This document shows, piece by piece, positions 1 through 8,200 of a stretch of 43,536 nucleotides of DNA. The first letter of the stretch is position 1; each line of letters starts with the position of its first letter. Origin of the DNA: an uncultured Blautia sp. Its GTDB lineage: Bacteria; Bacillota; Clostridia; Lachnospirales; Lachnospiraceae. Below the pieces are notes generated by a model. That model was given only the letters and a program-made list of their open reading frames with translations. It did not search any database and was not told where the DNA came from. The stretch covers positions 1 to 43,536 of the forward strand of contig CAMBAL010000017.1 in assembly GCA_945864225.1 (NCBI GenBank), written 5' to 3'. Position numbers and translations under genes: made by a program.

Positions 1-47
1 GAGATCTAGTACGGTCTCGTGGGCTCGGAGATGTGTATAAGAGACAG
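1..47 (+). other. Illumina Nextera i7 adapter (contamination)
   Basis: Bases 1-5 match the end of the P7 flow-cell arm. Bases 6-13 (ctagtacg) match the adapter-orientation N702 index. Bases 14-28 are the Nextera read-2 arm, and 29-47 (agatgtgtataagagacag) are the 19-bp Tn5 mosaic end used in tagmentation. This is library DNA left at a contig end, not genome. It creates a false start (ATG at 33, reading MYKRQ) for the first gene and a false reverse frame ending LIHISEPTRPY, a familiar database artefact. Confidence 0.98.
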
Positions 48-53
48 GTAAGT

Positions 54-1859
54 ATGAAATGGATAACAAAAAGATTGTTTGATGGAACACTTCCGCTCCG
101 TAAAAAGTTGATTATCGTATATCTTCTGGCAGCCGTGCTGCCGATTCTGATTATTACCATTATGATCAGCGCAATCTATTATCGGAGCATTCTGGAGAAT
201 GCCTACACTCTGATTGAGCAGAATAATCAGATGAATGAGATTCTGGTGCACAAGCAGCTGGACGATTATCATGAGGTACTGTATGAACTGGTAGTGGATC
301 AGGACTATATTAATATGGCGGAGAAAATCAATGAGGCAGAAGAGAATCAGCGTATCGTTGCGGAAAATTCCATGAAGCAGATGATGCAGAGCAGTATTTA
401 TGCTTACAGTGATGTGAGAAGTATTGCATTTCTTGCGGATAATTCCCGTTATGTCAGCTGCTCAAAATGGTACGGCAATATTTATGACAGTAAATGGTCA
501 GATCCCCAGATATGTGAAAACATTCGTACGAAGATAGAAGATACCGGGGAAATAACATTCATAGCTCCATTTAACCTGAGCACAAATATAAATGTAAGAG
601 ACTACGTTGTTTTGATCGGTTTTCCGGTAAGAAACCTTCATACGAAGGAGCAATATGGAGTTTTTGTAATCGCTCTGGATAATTCCTTTCTGATGCCGGG
701 TTATGATAATGACAAAGATGAGTCGGACACCGTCACGACGGTAATCGTGGATCAGGATAATATAATACTGTCCTGTGAGGACGGAAACTACATTGATCAC
801 ACACTGGATTATTTCAAAAGTCAAGTATTCAGGAAAAATGACGATGTGGTATTCATGGACTATGAAATCAGCGGGACTCAATGGAAAATCGTCAACCTGA
901 TTCGACGCTCGGTCTATCGAAAGGAAATATTTGGAATGTTGTCGGTTGTGATTTTTCTGATCATTGTGATTACCTGCTTTTTCTGCGTGATTGTGATCTA
1001 TTATACCAATGGATATATCCGGAACATCCAGAAAATTGCAGAAGGCATTCGGAATTATGGAAAGACTCCGGAAGCAGGAATCAATATTGCCATGGATGAG
1101 AAGGATGAACTGTATCAGATCGTGCGTCAATTTCGCAGTATGACGGTTCGTATTACCAGTCTGATCGAAGAACTGCAGCAGAAAAACAGGGATATCCAGG
1201 AGGCTTCCCGACGTCAGAAACATGCTGAGATTAAGGCACTGGAGGCACAGATCAATCCACATTTTCTGTATAACACCCTGGATTCTATTAACTGGCGCGC
1301 AATTGAAAATGATGAAGAAGAGATCAGCAATATGCTGGGGACTTTGGGCAGCCTTTTGCGGTACAGTGTTTCTAATATTGATATGGTAGTGCTGATGAGA
1401 GCAGAAATAGAATGGCTGGGAAAATACATATATCTTCAGAGAGACCGTTTTAACAATTCATTTGACTGTCAGTACGATTTCCCTAAGGAGGTACTGAATT
1501 TCCCCATTTACAAGATGCTGCTTCAGCCTATTGTGGAAAATGTGATTCTTCATGCGTTTGAGGATACACGGTCCGGCGGCATGATTTATTTTAAGGCAGA
1601 TATTATGGAAGACGGGCGGCTCAGAATTTCAATTCGGGACAACGGAAGCGGTATGTCACCGGAAACACTGGAGGAGATTCGTCAGGAGATCCGGGAAAAG
1701 AGTGCTCTTAACAGTAAAAGTATTGGTATCAGTAATGTAATCAACCGCTTGTGGATTTATTATCATGACAGAGCGGAGTTGTATGTGAACAGTGTATTGG
1801 GACAGGGGTCAGAATTTATTCTCATTATTCCTGATGTGGAGGACAGACAGTTTGACTGA
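54..1859 (+). CDS. Sensor histidine kinase, YesM/LytS type
   Basis: Membrane sensor kinase of 601 residues expected to phosphorylate the response regulator that follows. TM1 lies at about residues 17-40 and is followed by an extracellular sensing region of about 240 residues. TM2 is near residues 290-315, then comes a HAMP-like linker. The His_kinase (PF06580) domain has the phospho-acceptor His403 in the motif NPHFLYNTLD. The ATPase domain shows QPIVENVILHAF (N box) and DNGSGMS (G1). I start it at ATG 54, because the in-frame ATG at 33 lies in adapter sequence; the native ribosome site is missing, so a start further upstream in the genome cannot be excluded. The gene stops 21 bases before the regulator, as usual for a YesM/YesN pair beside a sugar ABC transporter. 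Confidence 0.9.
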   Translation: MKWITKRLFDGTLPLRKKLIIVYLLAAVLPILIITIMISAIYYRSILENAYTLIEQNNQMNEILVHKQLDDYHEVLYELVVDQDYINMAEKINEAEENQRIVAENSMKQMMQSSIYAYSDVRSIAFLADNSRYVSCSKWYGNIYDSKWSDPQICENIRTKIEDTGEITFIAPFNLSTNINVRDYVVLIGFPVRNLHTKEQYGVFVIALDNSFLMPGYDNDKDESDTVTTVIVDQDNIILSCEDGNYIDHTLDYFKSQVFRKNDDVVFMDYEISGTQWKIVNLIRRSVYRKEIFGMLSVVIFLIIVITCFFCVIVIYYTNGYIRNIQKIAEGIRNYGKTPEAGINIAMDEKDELYQIVRQFRSMTVRITSLIEELQQKNRDIQEASRRQKHAEIKALEAQINPHFLYNTLDSINWRAIENDEEEISNMLGTLGSLLRYSVSNIDMVVLMRAEIEWLGKYIYLQRDRFNNSFDCQYDFPKEVLNFPIYKMLLQPIVENVILHAFEDTRSGGMIYFKADIMEDGRLRISIRDNGSGMSPETLEEIRQEIREKSALNSKSIGISNVINRLWIYYHDRAELYVNSVLGQGSEFILIIPDVEDRQFD

Positions 1860-1880
1860 AACAGACAAAGGAGAAAGTAT

Positions 1881-2630
1881 ATGAAAACAATCTTGATCGT
1901 GGAGGACGAGGTGAGGATCAGAGAAGGGCTAGCCCGGCTGATCAGTAAAATCAATATGGGTTGTAATGTGGTGGGAACGGCAGAGAATGGATATGAAGGG
2001 CTTCAGATGATTTCAAGGCTGGAACCGGATATTGTGATCACGGATATACAGATGCCTAAGATGGACGGGCTGAAAATGATTGAACAGGCGAAAGCTCTGG
2101 GGGCAGAGTGTGTTTATGTGATTCTCAGCGGATATTCGGAATTTGAATATGCCCGTAAAGGGATTCAAATGGGGGTAAAGGACTATCTGCTGAAGCCTGT
2201 GACGATTTCTATGGTAAAGGAACTGCTGGAAAAACTGACAGCGGATGAATCTGAGAGCGAAGAAAGTCAGGATAAAATGTATTCTCAGATTGTACAGGGA
2301 ATGCTGGATGCAGTGGATAAAAACTGCGGCATGAGTCTCAGCCTGGAGTCTTTTGCTGAAAAATACCATATGACTCCTGAATACATCAGCAATCTGTTTG
2401 CTAAAGAAGTGGGTACTTCTTTTTCCAATTATAAAAAAAAGGTGCGCATTGACAGGGCTAAGATATTACTGCTGACGACGGATATGAAAGTATATGAGGT
2501 GGCCTGCGCGGTGGGATATCCGGACCAGAAATATTTTTCCCGGGTGTTCAAGGAATATACAGGGGTTTCGGCGAAACAGTTCCCTTTGAAGTATTATCTG
2601 GAAGGAAACGAGATAAAGTTACGGAAATAG
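1881..2630 (+). CDS. AraC-type response regulator (YesN-like)
   Basis: DNA-binding response regulator of 249 residues. The receiver domain (about 1-120) has acidic residues E8/D9 and the phospho-acceptor Asp55 in the motif ITDIQMPKMDG. The C-terminal AraC helix-turn-helix domain (about 150-245) shows EYISNLFAKEVGTSFSNY and the second-helix signature VGYPDQKYFSRVFKEYTG. Ribosome site aaggag lies about 9 bases upstream of the ATG. Cotranscribed with the sensor kinase; it probably activates the adjacent substrate-binding-protein promoter when phosphorylated. The last codons and the stop are copied in a 30-bp tandem repeat just downstream. Confidence 0.92.
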   Translation: MKTILIVEDEVRIREGLARLISKINMGCNVVGTAENGYEGLQMISRLEPDIVITDIQMPKMDGLKMIEQAKALGAECVYVILSGYSEFEYARKGIQMGVKDYLLKPVTISMVKELLEKLTADESESEESQDKMYSQIVQGMLDAVDKNCGMSLSLESFAEKYHMTPEYISNLFAKEVGTSFSNYKKKVRIDRAKILLLTTDMKVYEVACAVGYPDQKYFSRVFKEYTGVSAKQFPLKYYLEGNEIKLRK

Positions 2631-2700
2631 CAGATACGAAAATAAAAGTTACGGAAATAAAAGACAAGAAAAGACAAGACAAGAAAATAATATATACGAA
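2613..2700 (+). repeat. 30-bp tandem repeat spanning the regulator stop codon
   Basis: GTTACGGAAATA occurs at 2618-2629 and again at 2648-2659, exactly 30 bases apart. The first copy holds the end of the response-regulator gene (stop TAG 2628-2630) and the second is non-coding. A decayed tail rich in gacaag/acgaaaata follows to about 2700. Confidence 0.75.
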
Positions 2701-2733
2701 AATAGATGAATCCGTACACCTTTCTTAAGAAAA

Positions 2734-2762
2734 TGAAATTTTATGGTCTGAAATCGTATGAT
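2734..2762 (+). promoter_or_regulatory. Probable promoter of the sugar-binding-protein gene
   Basis: TATGAT at 2757-2762 is a good -10 box. The hexamer 17 bases upstream (TGAAAT, 2734-2739) is a poor -35, as expected for a promoter that needs an activator such as the AraC-type regulator. The start codon is 35 bases downstream. Confidence 0.4.
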
Positions 2763-2797
2763 AAAATAAGACCATCAAAGAAAGGGAGGGCTAAAAA

Positions 2798-4030
2798 ATG
2801 AAAAAAACAGCCGCTTTATTATCCATTTCTCTTCTTGCAGCAACCATGGCTCCGATGATGGTCAGCGCTGAAGAGGCTTCACCAGAGGGAAGAACCGAGA
2901 TCACATTCTGGCATTATATGTCAGAGGACAAGGAAGGAAAGTATGTAAACCAGGCAGTGGAAGAGTTCAACAATTCACAGGATGAGATCTGGGTAAATGC
3001 GCAGTATCTTCCGAGAGAAGAACTTATGAAACAGTATACCATTGGTGTGGTTTCAGGAGAACTTCCGGATGTAGGAATGGTTGATAACCCGGATCATAAC
3101 TCTTATGCATCCATGGGTGTGTTCGAAGACATTACAGATCTTTTCAACAGTACAGAGGGATGTAATTTCCTGGAAGGTTCCATTGGTTCCTGCTATTATG
3201 AAGGAAAACTGTATGGTGTACCGTGGGGCAACAACTGTCTTGGTCTTTTCTATAACAAAGATCTGCTGGATGCTGCCGGCGTAGAAGTTCCGACCAACTG
3301 GTCCGAGCTGGAAGCAGCCTGTGAGGCATTGACTACGGATACTACATATGGACTGGCAATTTCTGCAATTGGAAATGAGGAAGGTACGTTCCAGTATATG
3401 CCATGGCTGTACTCAGCAGGCGGCAGTGTAACAGATATGACTGGCGACGGAGCTGTGAAATCCATGGAATATCTGTACGGACTGATTGAAAAAGGCTACA
3501 TGTCCAAGGAAGTCATTAAATGGACACAGGCTGACGCAGAGAAACAGTTTGCTTCCGGACAGGCTGCTATGATGATTAATGGACCGTGGCAGTTTGATGG
3601 TATCGCAAATGATGCTCCGGATCTGAACTATGGTGTGACACTTGTTCCAAAGGCTGATGATGGAGATTACGCTTCCGTACTCGGCGGAGAGAACATTGGT
3701 ATCTGTGCAGGCACCGAGCACTTAGATGAAGCATGGACCTTTATTACATGGATCACCAGTGCAGAGAAATCTGCAGATATCTGTTCATCTATCGGACGTT
3801 ATTCACCGAGATCGGATGTGAATATTCAGGAAATGTTCGCAGATGACCCGCTGAATTCCGCACTTGCTGCTGCAATGGACGGCGCAGTTTCCAGAGGACC
3901 TTCACCGGTATGGCCGGAACTGTCTGCAGCAGTATACACAGCTGAGCAGGAGATCTTCACAGGTCAGAAGGATATCCCGACAGCCCTTGCAGATGCTCAG
4001 GCTACGATCGATGGTCTTGGTATGGAATAA
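2798..4030 (+). CDS. Sugar ABC transporter substrate-binding protein
   Basis: Extracellular solute-binding protein (SBP_bac_1 family), 410 residues, typical length. It captures a sugar or oligosaccharide for the two permeases downstream. The N terminus is a Sec signal (MKK, hydrophobic stretch, then MVSA before EEAS), with predicted cleavage after Ala24. The mature part starts with the family-typical TEITFWHYMSEDK. There is no cysteine near the cleavage site, so no lipobox: unlike most Gram-positive binding proteins it lacks a visible lipid anchor. Ribosome site aaaggagg-like at 2780-2787. The gene is separated from the permeases by a terminator hairpin, which would give more binding protein than permease. 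Substrate cannot be read from sequence. Confidence 0.92.
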   Translation: MKKTAALLSISLLAATMAPMMVSAEEASPEGRTEITFWHYMSEDKEGKYVNQAVEEFNNSQDEIWVNAQYLPREELMKQYTIGVVSGELPDVGMVDNPDHNSYASMGVFEDITDLFNSTEGCNFLEGSIGSCYYEGKLYGVPWGNNCLGLFYNKDLLDAAGVEVPTNWSELEAACEALTTDTTYGLAISAIGNEEGTFQYMPWLYSAGGSVTDMTGDGAVKSMEYLYGLIEKGYMSKEVIKWTQADAEKQFASGQAAMMINGPWQFDGIANDAPDLNYGVTLVPKADDGDYASVLGGENIGICAGTEHLDEAWTFITWITSAEKSADICSSIGRYSPRSDVNIQEMFADDPLNSALAAAMDGAVSRGPSPVWPELSAAVYTAEQEIFTGQKDIPTALADAQATIDGLGME

Positions 4031-4061
4031 TTATCCGGATCAATTGATATGAACTGATGTG

Positions 4062-4110
4062 AAAGTCCCATCACTGAAACAATTACGATTGTGATGCGAT
4101 GGGACTTTTT
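4062..4110 (+). terminator. Hairpin plus T-run between binding protein and permease genes
   Basis: Arms 4062-4072 (aaagtcccatc) and 4098-4108 (gatgggacttt) pair over 11 bp and run into TTTTT. It lies inside the transport operon, so it is probably a partial terminator that lowers permease expression relative to the binding protein. Confidence 0.8.
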
Positions 4111-4140
4111 GTATAAAAAATACGGAAAAGGAGAACCGTT

Positions 4141-5022
4141 ATGCGAAAAATAAAAAAAGATACGGTGCTCGGGTATTGTTTTATTTTGCCTGCCGTCATT
4201 TATATGCTGGTATTTATAGGCTATCCAATCATCTATAACTGGCTGATCAGTATGCAGGACGTGACTGCAAAAACACTGGGAAGCCCGGTACGTGATTTTA
4301 TAGGTTTGGATAATTTTATTACGATTTTTGGCGATGCCACGTTCAGGGCATCTCTGGTACATACATTTGTATATACGATTGGATGTCTGGTGTTCCAGTT
4401 CCTGTTCGGATTTATTTTCGCCCTGTTTTTTACAAAGAAATTCAGTCTGGCAAAGCCGATCCGCGGTTTTATCGTAATCAGCTGGATGCTTCCGGTTACT
4501 GTTACTGCTCTTGTATTCAAATTTATGTACGCAGACAATGGTATCATCAATACGATTCTTTTGAATCTGCATCTGATTAAAGAACCACTCGGATGGCTGC
4601 TGGACGGGAAGATGGCGATGGTGGGTCTGATTATCGCAAACTCCTGGGTAGGTATTCCATTTAATATGCTTCTGCTGACTACAGGATTGAATGAGATTCC
4701 GGCAGAAATCTATGAGGCATCTTCCATCGATGGAGCAAATAAGATACAGCAGCTGTTCAGGCTGACAATTCCTCTTTTGAAACAGACAATTCTGTCAGCG
4801 CTGGTACTGGGATTTGTACTGACTTTTAAGGTATTTGACTTGGTATATGTTATGACTGGAGGAGGTCCTGTAGATTCTACAGAAGTGCTGTCAACTTATT
4901 CTTATAAGCTGTCCTTTCAGATGTTCCATTTCGGAGAAGGTGCGGCAGTAGCAAATGTATTGTTTGTCTGTCTGTTAGCTGTGGCGCTGGTTTATCTGCA
5001 TGTCAGCTCCAGTGAAGAGTAG
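4141..5022 (+). CDS. Sugar ABC transporter permease (MalF/UgpA type)
   Basis: Inner-membrane permease of 293 residues with about six membrane segments, beginning with CFILPAVIYMLVFIGYPIIY. The cytoplasmic EAA loop (EIYEASSIDGANKIQQLFRL), which docks the transport ATPase, is present near residues 190-210. Ribosome site aaggag at 4127-4132. The second permease follows after 14 bases. It should form a heterodimer with that permease and take substrate from the upstream binding protein. No ATPase gene is present in the window; CUT1 transporters in Firmicutes often use a shared MsmK/UgpC-like ATPase encoded elsewhere. Confidence 0.93.
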   Translation: MRKIKKDTVLGYCFILPAVIYMLVFIGYPIIYNWLISMQDVTAKTLGSPVRDFIGLDNFITIFGDATFRASLVHTFVYTIGCLVFQFLFGFIFALFFTKKFSLAKPIRGFIVISWMLPVTVTALVFKFMYADNGIINTILLNLHLIKEPLGWLLDGKMAMVGLIIANSWVGIPFNMLLLTTGLNEIPAEIYEASSIDGANKIQQLFRLTIPLLKQTILSALVLGFVLTFKVFDLVYVMTGGGPVDSTEVLSTYSYKLSFQMFHFGEGAAVANVLFVCLLAVALVYLHVSSSEE

Positions 5023-5036
5023 GGGAGGTATCGGCA

Positions 5037-5873
5037 ATGAAAAAAATTCATTTAAAAGAAAGACAGAAAAGTATTATTCTGACGATCCTGGCAATTTTGA
5101 TTGCATGTGTCTTCCTGTTTCCGATCTACTGGATCGTGATCAATTCATTTAAAATTGACAGTGAGATATTTGCGAATCCTCCCACACTGTGGCCGAGAGC
5201 CTTTACCCTGGATGCTTACAAGGCACAGCTTAGAAACCTTACGGTAACGTTTAAGAATTCCGTTATCATTGCAGGCGGATCTTTGTGTATTTCTCTGCTG
5301 CTTTCCGTTCCGGCTGCTTATGGTCTGGCTAAGTTTAAAGTAAAGGGAACCAAGGTGTTTATGCTGGTATTTCTGATCACGCAGATGCTTCCGGCTTCAC
5401 TGGTACTGACGCCGCTGTATCTGACCTTTTCCAAGCTGCATCTTCTGAATTCCTATCTGGCGCCGATCCTTTCCACGGCAACGGTATCCATCCCGTTCGT
5501 TGTACTGATGCTTCGTCCCAGTTTTATGAATATTCCGACGGAGCTGGTGGAAGCGGCAAAAATTGACGGGTGCAATGCACTTAGCGCATTCCTGCGTGTT
5601 GTGGTGCCGATTTCCAAACCGACCGTGGTGACGGCAGCATGTTTCAGTTTTGTATTTGCATGGAATGATCTTGCATATTCCATGACCTTTAATACAAAAG
5701 ACGCATTTAGGCCTATGACATCCGCAATCTATACCTTTATGAACCAGTATGGTACTCAGTGGAATAAGATTATGGCTTATGGCGTACTGCTGATTCTTCC
5801 CTGCTGTATCATCTTTGTGACGATGCAGAAGCACATTGTGGAAGGAATGACAAGCGGATCTGTAAAAGGATAA
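5037..5873 (+). CDS. Sugar ABC transporter permease (MalG/UgpE type)
   Basis: Second CUT1 permease, 278 residues, with membrane segments starting at about residue 13 (IILTILAILIACVFLFPIYW). The MalG-type EAA loop ELVEAAKIDGCNALSAFLRV is at about residues 168-187. Ribosome site ggggagg (5023-5029) lies just before the ATG. The C terminus has the usual family ending (VEGMTSGSVKG). Tightly spaced after the first permease and 25 bases before the GH31 gene, so uptake and hydrolysis are likely on one transcript. Confidence 0.94.
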   Translation: MKKIHLKERQKSIILTILAILIACVFLFPIYWIVINSFKIDSEIFANPPTLWPRAFTLDAYKAQLRNLTVTFKNSVIIAGGSLCISLLLSVPAAYGLAKFKVKGTKVFMLVFLITQMLPASLVLTPLYLTFSKLHLLNSYLAPILSTATVSIPFVVLMLRPSFMNIPTELVEAAKIDGCNALSAFLRVVVPISKPTVVTAACFSFVFAWNDLAYSMTFNTKDAFRPMTSAIYTFMNQYGTQWNKIMAYGVLLILPCCIIFVTMQKHIVEGMTSGSVKG

Positions 5874-5898
5874 ATGAAAAGATAGGAGATAATTTATT

Positions 5899-7920
5899 AT
5901 GGAGATTTTCTGGAAAAAAGACAGTGTATTTGATTATGATGAAGAAAATGGTATTTTGAAATATCATTACGATGCGGAGGAAGTATGGATCCAGCCATGG
6001 GGTGCCAACAGCCTGCGTGTCAGAGCGACTAAGATGTCAGAGTTTCCGGATGAAAACTGGGCATTATCCGCTGATGTGGAAAAAATTGTTCCGGAGGTGG
6101 ACATTCAGGAAGGTTATGCTGCTATCAGGAACGGAAGGATCAGCGCCAAAATTACGAAATATGGAAAGATGACCATATATAATCAGAAAGGAGAAATCCT
6201 TCTGGATGAATACTTAAGAAACCGCAAGGATAAGACGGTGGACTACTGCAGTGCGCTTGACATCGATGCGAGAGAGTTCAAGCCGATTATTGGCGGTGAT
6301 TATCAGCTGACAATGCGTTTTGTGTCCAATCCGGATGAAAAGATTTATGGTATGGGACAGTATCAGCAGCCGTATCTCAATCTGAAAGGAACGGATCTGG
6401 AACTTGCCCAGAGAAATTCTCAGGCATCTGTGCCATTCGCGGTATCTTCACTCGGATACGGATTTTTGTGGAATAATCCGGCAGTAGGACGTGTTGTGTT
6501 CGGAAAGAATATCACTTCATGGGAAGCATATTCTACAAAAGCACTTGATTACTGGATTACAGCAGGAGATACTCCGGCACAGATCGAAGAGGCTTATGCG
6601 GCTGTGTCAGGAACCGTACCCATGATGCCGGATTATGCGATGGGATTCTGGCAGTGCAAATTGCGTTATCAGACGCAGGAAGAGCTTTTGAATGTAGCCC
6701 GGGAATATAAGAAAAGAAATCTTCCGATTTCTGTGATTGTCATCGATTATTTCCATTGGCCTCTGCAGGGTGACTGGAGATTTGACCCGGTATACTGGCC
6801 GGATCCTGATGCAATGATCCGGGAACTTCAGGAAATGGGCATAGAACTGATGGTATCCATCTGGCCAACGGTTGATTACCGCAGTGAGAATTTTGAAGAA
6901 ATGCTGGAAAAGGGATATCTGATCCGGTCTGAAAAGGGCTTCCGTATTGTGATGCCTTTCCAGGGAAATACGGTTCATTATGATGCCACCAATCCGGCAG
7001 CCAGGGAATATGTATGGCAGAAAGCGAAAAAGAATTACTATGATAAGGGAGTCCGCGTGTTCTGGCTGGACGAGGCGGAGCCGGAATATTCCGTATATGA
7101 TTTTGAAAATTATCGTTATCATATGGGACCGAATGTACAGATCGGAAATATTTATCCGCTGATGTACGCAAAGACTTTTTATGACGGAATGACAGCGGAA
7201 GGGCAGGAAAATATCATTAATCTGCTGCGCTGCGCCTGGGCAGGTTCCCAGAAATACGGAGCGTTGGTATGGTCCGGAGATATTCATTCCAGTTTTGCCA
7301 GCCTGAGAAATCAGCTTGCAGCCGGACTGAATATGGGAATGGCGGGAATCCCGTGGTGGACAACGGATATCGGCGGATTCCATGGCGGTAACCCGGATGA
7401 TCCGGAATTTCAGGAGTTGTTGGTACGCTGGTTCGAGTATGGTACTTTTTGTCCGGTCATGCGTCTCCATGGTGAACGTCAGCCTCTGAAGGAGCCTATG
7501 GGAACGGAAGGAGGAGCGGCATGCGTTTCCGGAGCAGATAACGAAGTATGGTCCTTTGGAGAGGAAGCTTACGGAATTCTGACAGACCACCTGTTCCTGA
7601 GAGAAAAGATGAAACCATATATTACAGAATTGATGGCAGCCGCCCACGAAAAAGGAACGCCGGTTATGAGACCTCTGTTTTATGATTTCCCGGAAGATGA
7701 AAAAGCATGGGAGATTGAAGATCAGTATATGTTCGGCCCGGATGTGATGGTAGCACCTGTTCTGTACGCGGAACAGAGAACCCGTCAGGTGTATATTCCG
7801 GAGGGCACCTGGAAGCATCTGTTCACCGGGGAGATGTATGAAGGCGGAAAGGCTTATGAAGTAGACGCTCCGCTTGCCAACATTCCGGTATTTGTGAGAA
7901 ACAACAGAGAATTCAGCTGA
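5899..7920 (+). CDS. GH31 glycoside hydrolase
   Basis: Retaining alpha-glycosidase of family GH31, 673 residues, with no signal peptide, so cytoplasmic. The N-terminal beta-sandwich includes EKIYGMGQYQQPYLNL (about 150-165). The (beta/alpha)8 barrel starts near residue 245 (MGFWQCKLRYQTQEEL). The predicted nucleophile is Asp391 in FWLDEAEPEYS and the acid/base is Asp461 in VWSGDIHSSF, 70 residues apart as expected. GIPWWTTDIGGF follows. The nucleophile motif WLDEAEPE differs from the KTDFGE motif of YicI, so the specificity differs from the second GH31 enzyme here; alpha-glucosidase or alpha-xylosidase are both possible. Ribosome site aggag 5884-5888. The last gene of the transport operon; a terminator follows. 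Confidence 0.9.
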   Translation: MEIFWKKDSVFDYDEENGILKYHYDAEEVWIQPWGANSLRVRATKMSEFPDENWALSADVEKIVPEVDIQEGYAAIRNGRISAKITKYGKMTIYNQKGEILLDEYLRNRKDKTVDYCSALDIDAREFKPIIGGDYQLTMRFVSNPDEKIYGMGQYQQPYLNLKGTDLELAQRNSQASVPFAVSSLGYGFLWNNPAVGRVVFGKNITSWEAYSTKALDYWITAGDTPAQIEEAYAAVSGTVPMMPDYAMGFWQCKLRYQTQEELLNVAREYKKRNLPISVIVIDYFHWPLQGDWRFDPVYWPDPDAMIRELQEMGIELMVSIWPTVDYRSENFEEMLEKGYLIRSEKGFRIVMPFQGNTVHYDATNPAAREYVWQKAKKNYYDKGVRVFWLDEAEPEYSVYDFENYRYHMGPNVQIGNIYPLMYAKTFYDGMTAEGQENIINLLRCAWAGSQKYGALVWSGDIHSSFASLRNQLAAGLNMGMAGIPWWTTDIGGFHGGNPDDPEFQELLVRWFEYGTFCPVMRLHGERQPLKEPMGTEGGAACVSGADNEVWSFGEEAYGILTDHLFLREKMKPYITELMAAAHEKGTPVMRPLFYDFPEDEKAWEIEDQYMFGPDVMVAPVLYAEQRTRQVYIPEGTWKHLFTGEMYEGGKAYEVDAPLANIPVFVRNNREFS

Positions 7921-7947
7921 TTATCGTTCATGAATCTTACTGGCAGT

Positions 7948-7991
7948 AAGCCGCCCGTTGCCATATTGTAACAGTGCAGCGGGCGGCTTTT
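7948..7991 (+). terminator. Rho-independent terminator after the first GH31 gene
   Basis: aagccgcccgttgc (7948-7961) pairs with 7976-7989 over 14 bp with one G-U pair, followed by T's. The GC-rich stem makes it a strong terminator ending the transporter-GH31 unit. Confidence 0.9.
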
Positions 7992-8138
7992 GCATCATGA
8001 GGAAGTGTTTTATATTTTTCTGTGATACAAAAAAGCCCTCTTGGCAGGATTCTTTATGATATATAGTAATAATAGACAAAAACAAGAAAAATAAAATGTT
8101 GTTTTTGCCAATGGATTTATGAAAAGAAATGCACTTTA

Positions 8139-8166
8139 TTTACAATTAAGGAATCAATGTTATAAG
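8139..8166 (+). promoter_or_regulatory. Probable sigma-A promoter of the oxidoreductase gene
   Basis: TTTACA (8139-8144), a 16-base spacer and TATAAG (8161-8166), 35 bases before the start codon. The region 7992-8138 is AT-rich and otherwise shows nothing I can name. Confidence 0.5.
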
Positions 8167-8200
8167 TGTTGTAAGTAATAAAGCCAGGGAGGATACAAGG

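Noticed and set aside
29-47. Tn5/IS50-like 19-bp end suggesting a natural transposon
   Set aside because: It is flanked by Illumina index and read-2 arm, so it is tagmentation residue.
6-272. Reverse-strand frame ending LIHISEPTRPY
   Set aside because: Its start is adapter sequence and the rest is antisense to the kinase gene; a well-known artefact.
6607-7818. Long reverse-strand frame (403 codons) opposite the first GH31 gene
   Set aside because: Antisense shadow of a conserved enzyme, without ribosome site or recognisable domain.
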